This document shows, one piece after another, positions 32,919 through 33,531 of a stretch of DNA of 33,531 nt. The DNA lies in NCBI RefSeq assembly GCF_022376445.1, contig NW_025955383.1, forward strand, positions 1-33,531. Reading direction: 5' to 3'. The notes below the pieces were generated by a model, which was not told where the DNA came from, did no database searches, and saw nothing but the letters and a program-made list of their open reading frames with translations. This DNA comes from Fomitopsis serialis (lineage: Eukaryota > Basidiomycota > Agaricomycetes > Polyporales > Fomitopsidaceae). How positions within the stretch are numbered: position 1 is the stretch's first letter; every line of letters starts with the position of its first letter. A program made the translations under genes and the position numbers.

Positions 32919-33262
32919 TCCGAGAAGTCGTCCATTCTGACCGTATCCTTACTGGGAGAGTCTACGATCCAATGTTAGGACACGCAAACTCCTCTCAGAG
33001 CCGAGACGAGAACGGGGGAGTATGGGACTTACTCAGTGACGGCGGTGGTAGAGACTGCGAACGCACGCAGATGAGGATGACAATTTTCAAATCAATGGAC
33101 ACGTATTCGGGACGGAATCATCGGGACGTTAGGGTGAGAAGGAGCTGGTCGTAGACAAAGTTTGTGGTCAAGCACGTTGTGGCAGCGAATGGCCACCGAC
33201 CAGTCCAAAATGGCACAAGTAAACAGAGGTCGGAAAATAAGCGGCCTGGTGATGAGCAAAAT
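32919..33262. other. Intergenic, coiled-coil gene upstream region
   Basis: About 340 nt between the possible start of the coiled-coil gene and the second tRNA-Glu copy. No recognisable gene. Confidence 0.4.
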
Positions 33263-33329
33263 TCCGACACGGGGAATCGACCCGGGCTATCGCGTGAGAG
33301 CGATAATGTTACCACTACACCATATCGGA
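33263..33329 (-). tRNA. Second tRNA-Glu(CTC) copy, four bases short (pseudogene or sequence error)
   Basis: Aligns end to end with the tRNA at 13769-13839 but is 67 instead of 71 nt. The only differences are four single-base losses: AA to A and CCCC to CCC in the T arm, GG to G in the anticodon arm, and one G in the D arm (plus-strand reading). There are no substitutions. A TTTT terminator follows at the same place (complement at 33258-33261). As written, the B box and anticodon stem are damaged. The absence of any substitution argues for a real tRNA gene with sequencing deletions rather than an old pseudogene. Confidence 0.75.
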
Positions 33330-33531
33330 CTTATAAAGGCTTATGAAGCCCTTATGCGCACATGTCACAAAATATTAACCCAGGATTTGGGTCACGTGAC
33401 TTCCTACTATACGAAGACACGCTGTTCTCATGTTCAGATGTTCAGACGGCCTTAGACTGTGCTTACCTCTCGGTACAATCCGTTCAACTGACAATAGGCT
33501 AACCAGCCGAGCAGGACACAGTTAGCAGGTA

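Noticed and set aside
1..33531. CRISPR array, prokaryotic operon or phage content
   Set aside because: No regularly spaced direct repeats. Genes are intron-rich with fungal families and nuclear-type tRNAs.

Overview
The window reads as nuclear DNA of a filamentous basidiomycete, most likely an agaricomycete. Almost every recognisable protein is cut by short GT-AG introns of about 45-75 nt, including micro-exons of 12, 22 and 23 nt. The gene set is eukaryotic and fungal: a WOPR regulator, a fungal rhodopsin-like membrane protein, ENP2, SEH1, a SURF4/Erv29 receptor and a DNAJC11-type protein. The tRNA genes have pol III T-run terminators, and one carries a canonical intron. I found no prokaryotic operon, CRISPR array, viral gene or transposon protein.

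Layout: 1-2580 (+) 3' part of a DNAJC11-like mitochondrial J-protein; 2600-4850 (-) scattered coding-like fragments that I cannot name; 5628-7169 (+) a WOPR (Gti1/Pac2) transcription factor; 7170-9386 largely unassigned; 9387-11589 (-) a MutY/MUTYH adenine DNA glycosylase, divergent from 12015-13288 (+) a SURF4/Erv29 ER cargo receptor; 13769-13839 (-) tRNA-Glu(CTC); 13994-16568 (+) ENP2/NOL10; 18261-19309 and 20195-21212 (+) a tandem pair of paralogues encoding an unrecognised multi-pass membrane protein, with duplicated promoters; 21911-23412 (+) a zinc-dependent polyol/alcohol dehydrogenase; 23865-25105 (-) a fungal rhodopsin-like 7TM protein; 26063-27761 (-) the nucleoporin SEH1; 28686-29367 (-) a small two-TM protein with two PPxY motifs; 29875-29973 (+) tRNA-Asp(GTC) with a 27-nt intron; 30538-32918 (-) a beta-domain plus coiled-coil protein of unknown role; 33263-33329 (-) a second, shortened tRNA-Glu copy.

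Most genes are unrelated housekeeping neighbours: base-excision repair, secretory cargo export, small-subunit ribosome biogenesis, nuclear pore and mitochondria. They do not form an obvious cluster. The most novel biological item is the tandem membrane-protein pair with a 20-bp upstream element that occurs three times.

The most pervasive signal is technical or mutational. Several conserved genes (MUTYH, ENP2, SEH1, the coiled-coil gene, the 5' part of the DNAJC11-like gene and the second tRNA-Glu) lose frame or length by single bases, mostly in short homopolymers. In MUTYH, ENP2 and SEH1, adding back those bases makes all exon phases close exactly. I read this as residual indel error in a long-read assembly rather than genuine loss of so many essential genes. 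Stop-containing stretches elsewhere in the window should be judged with that in mind.
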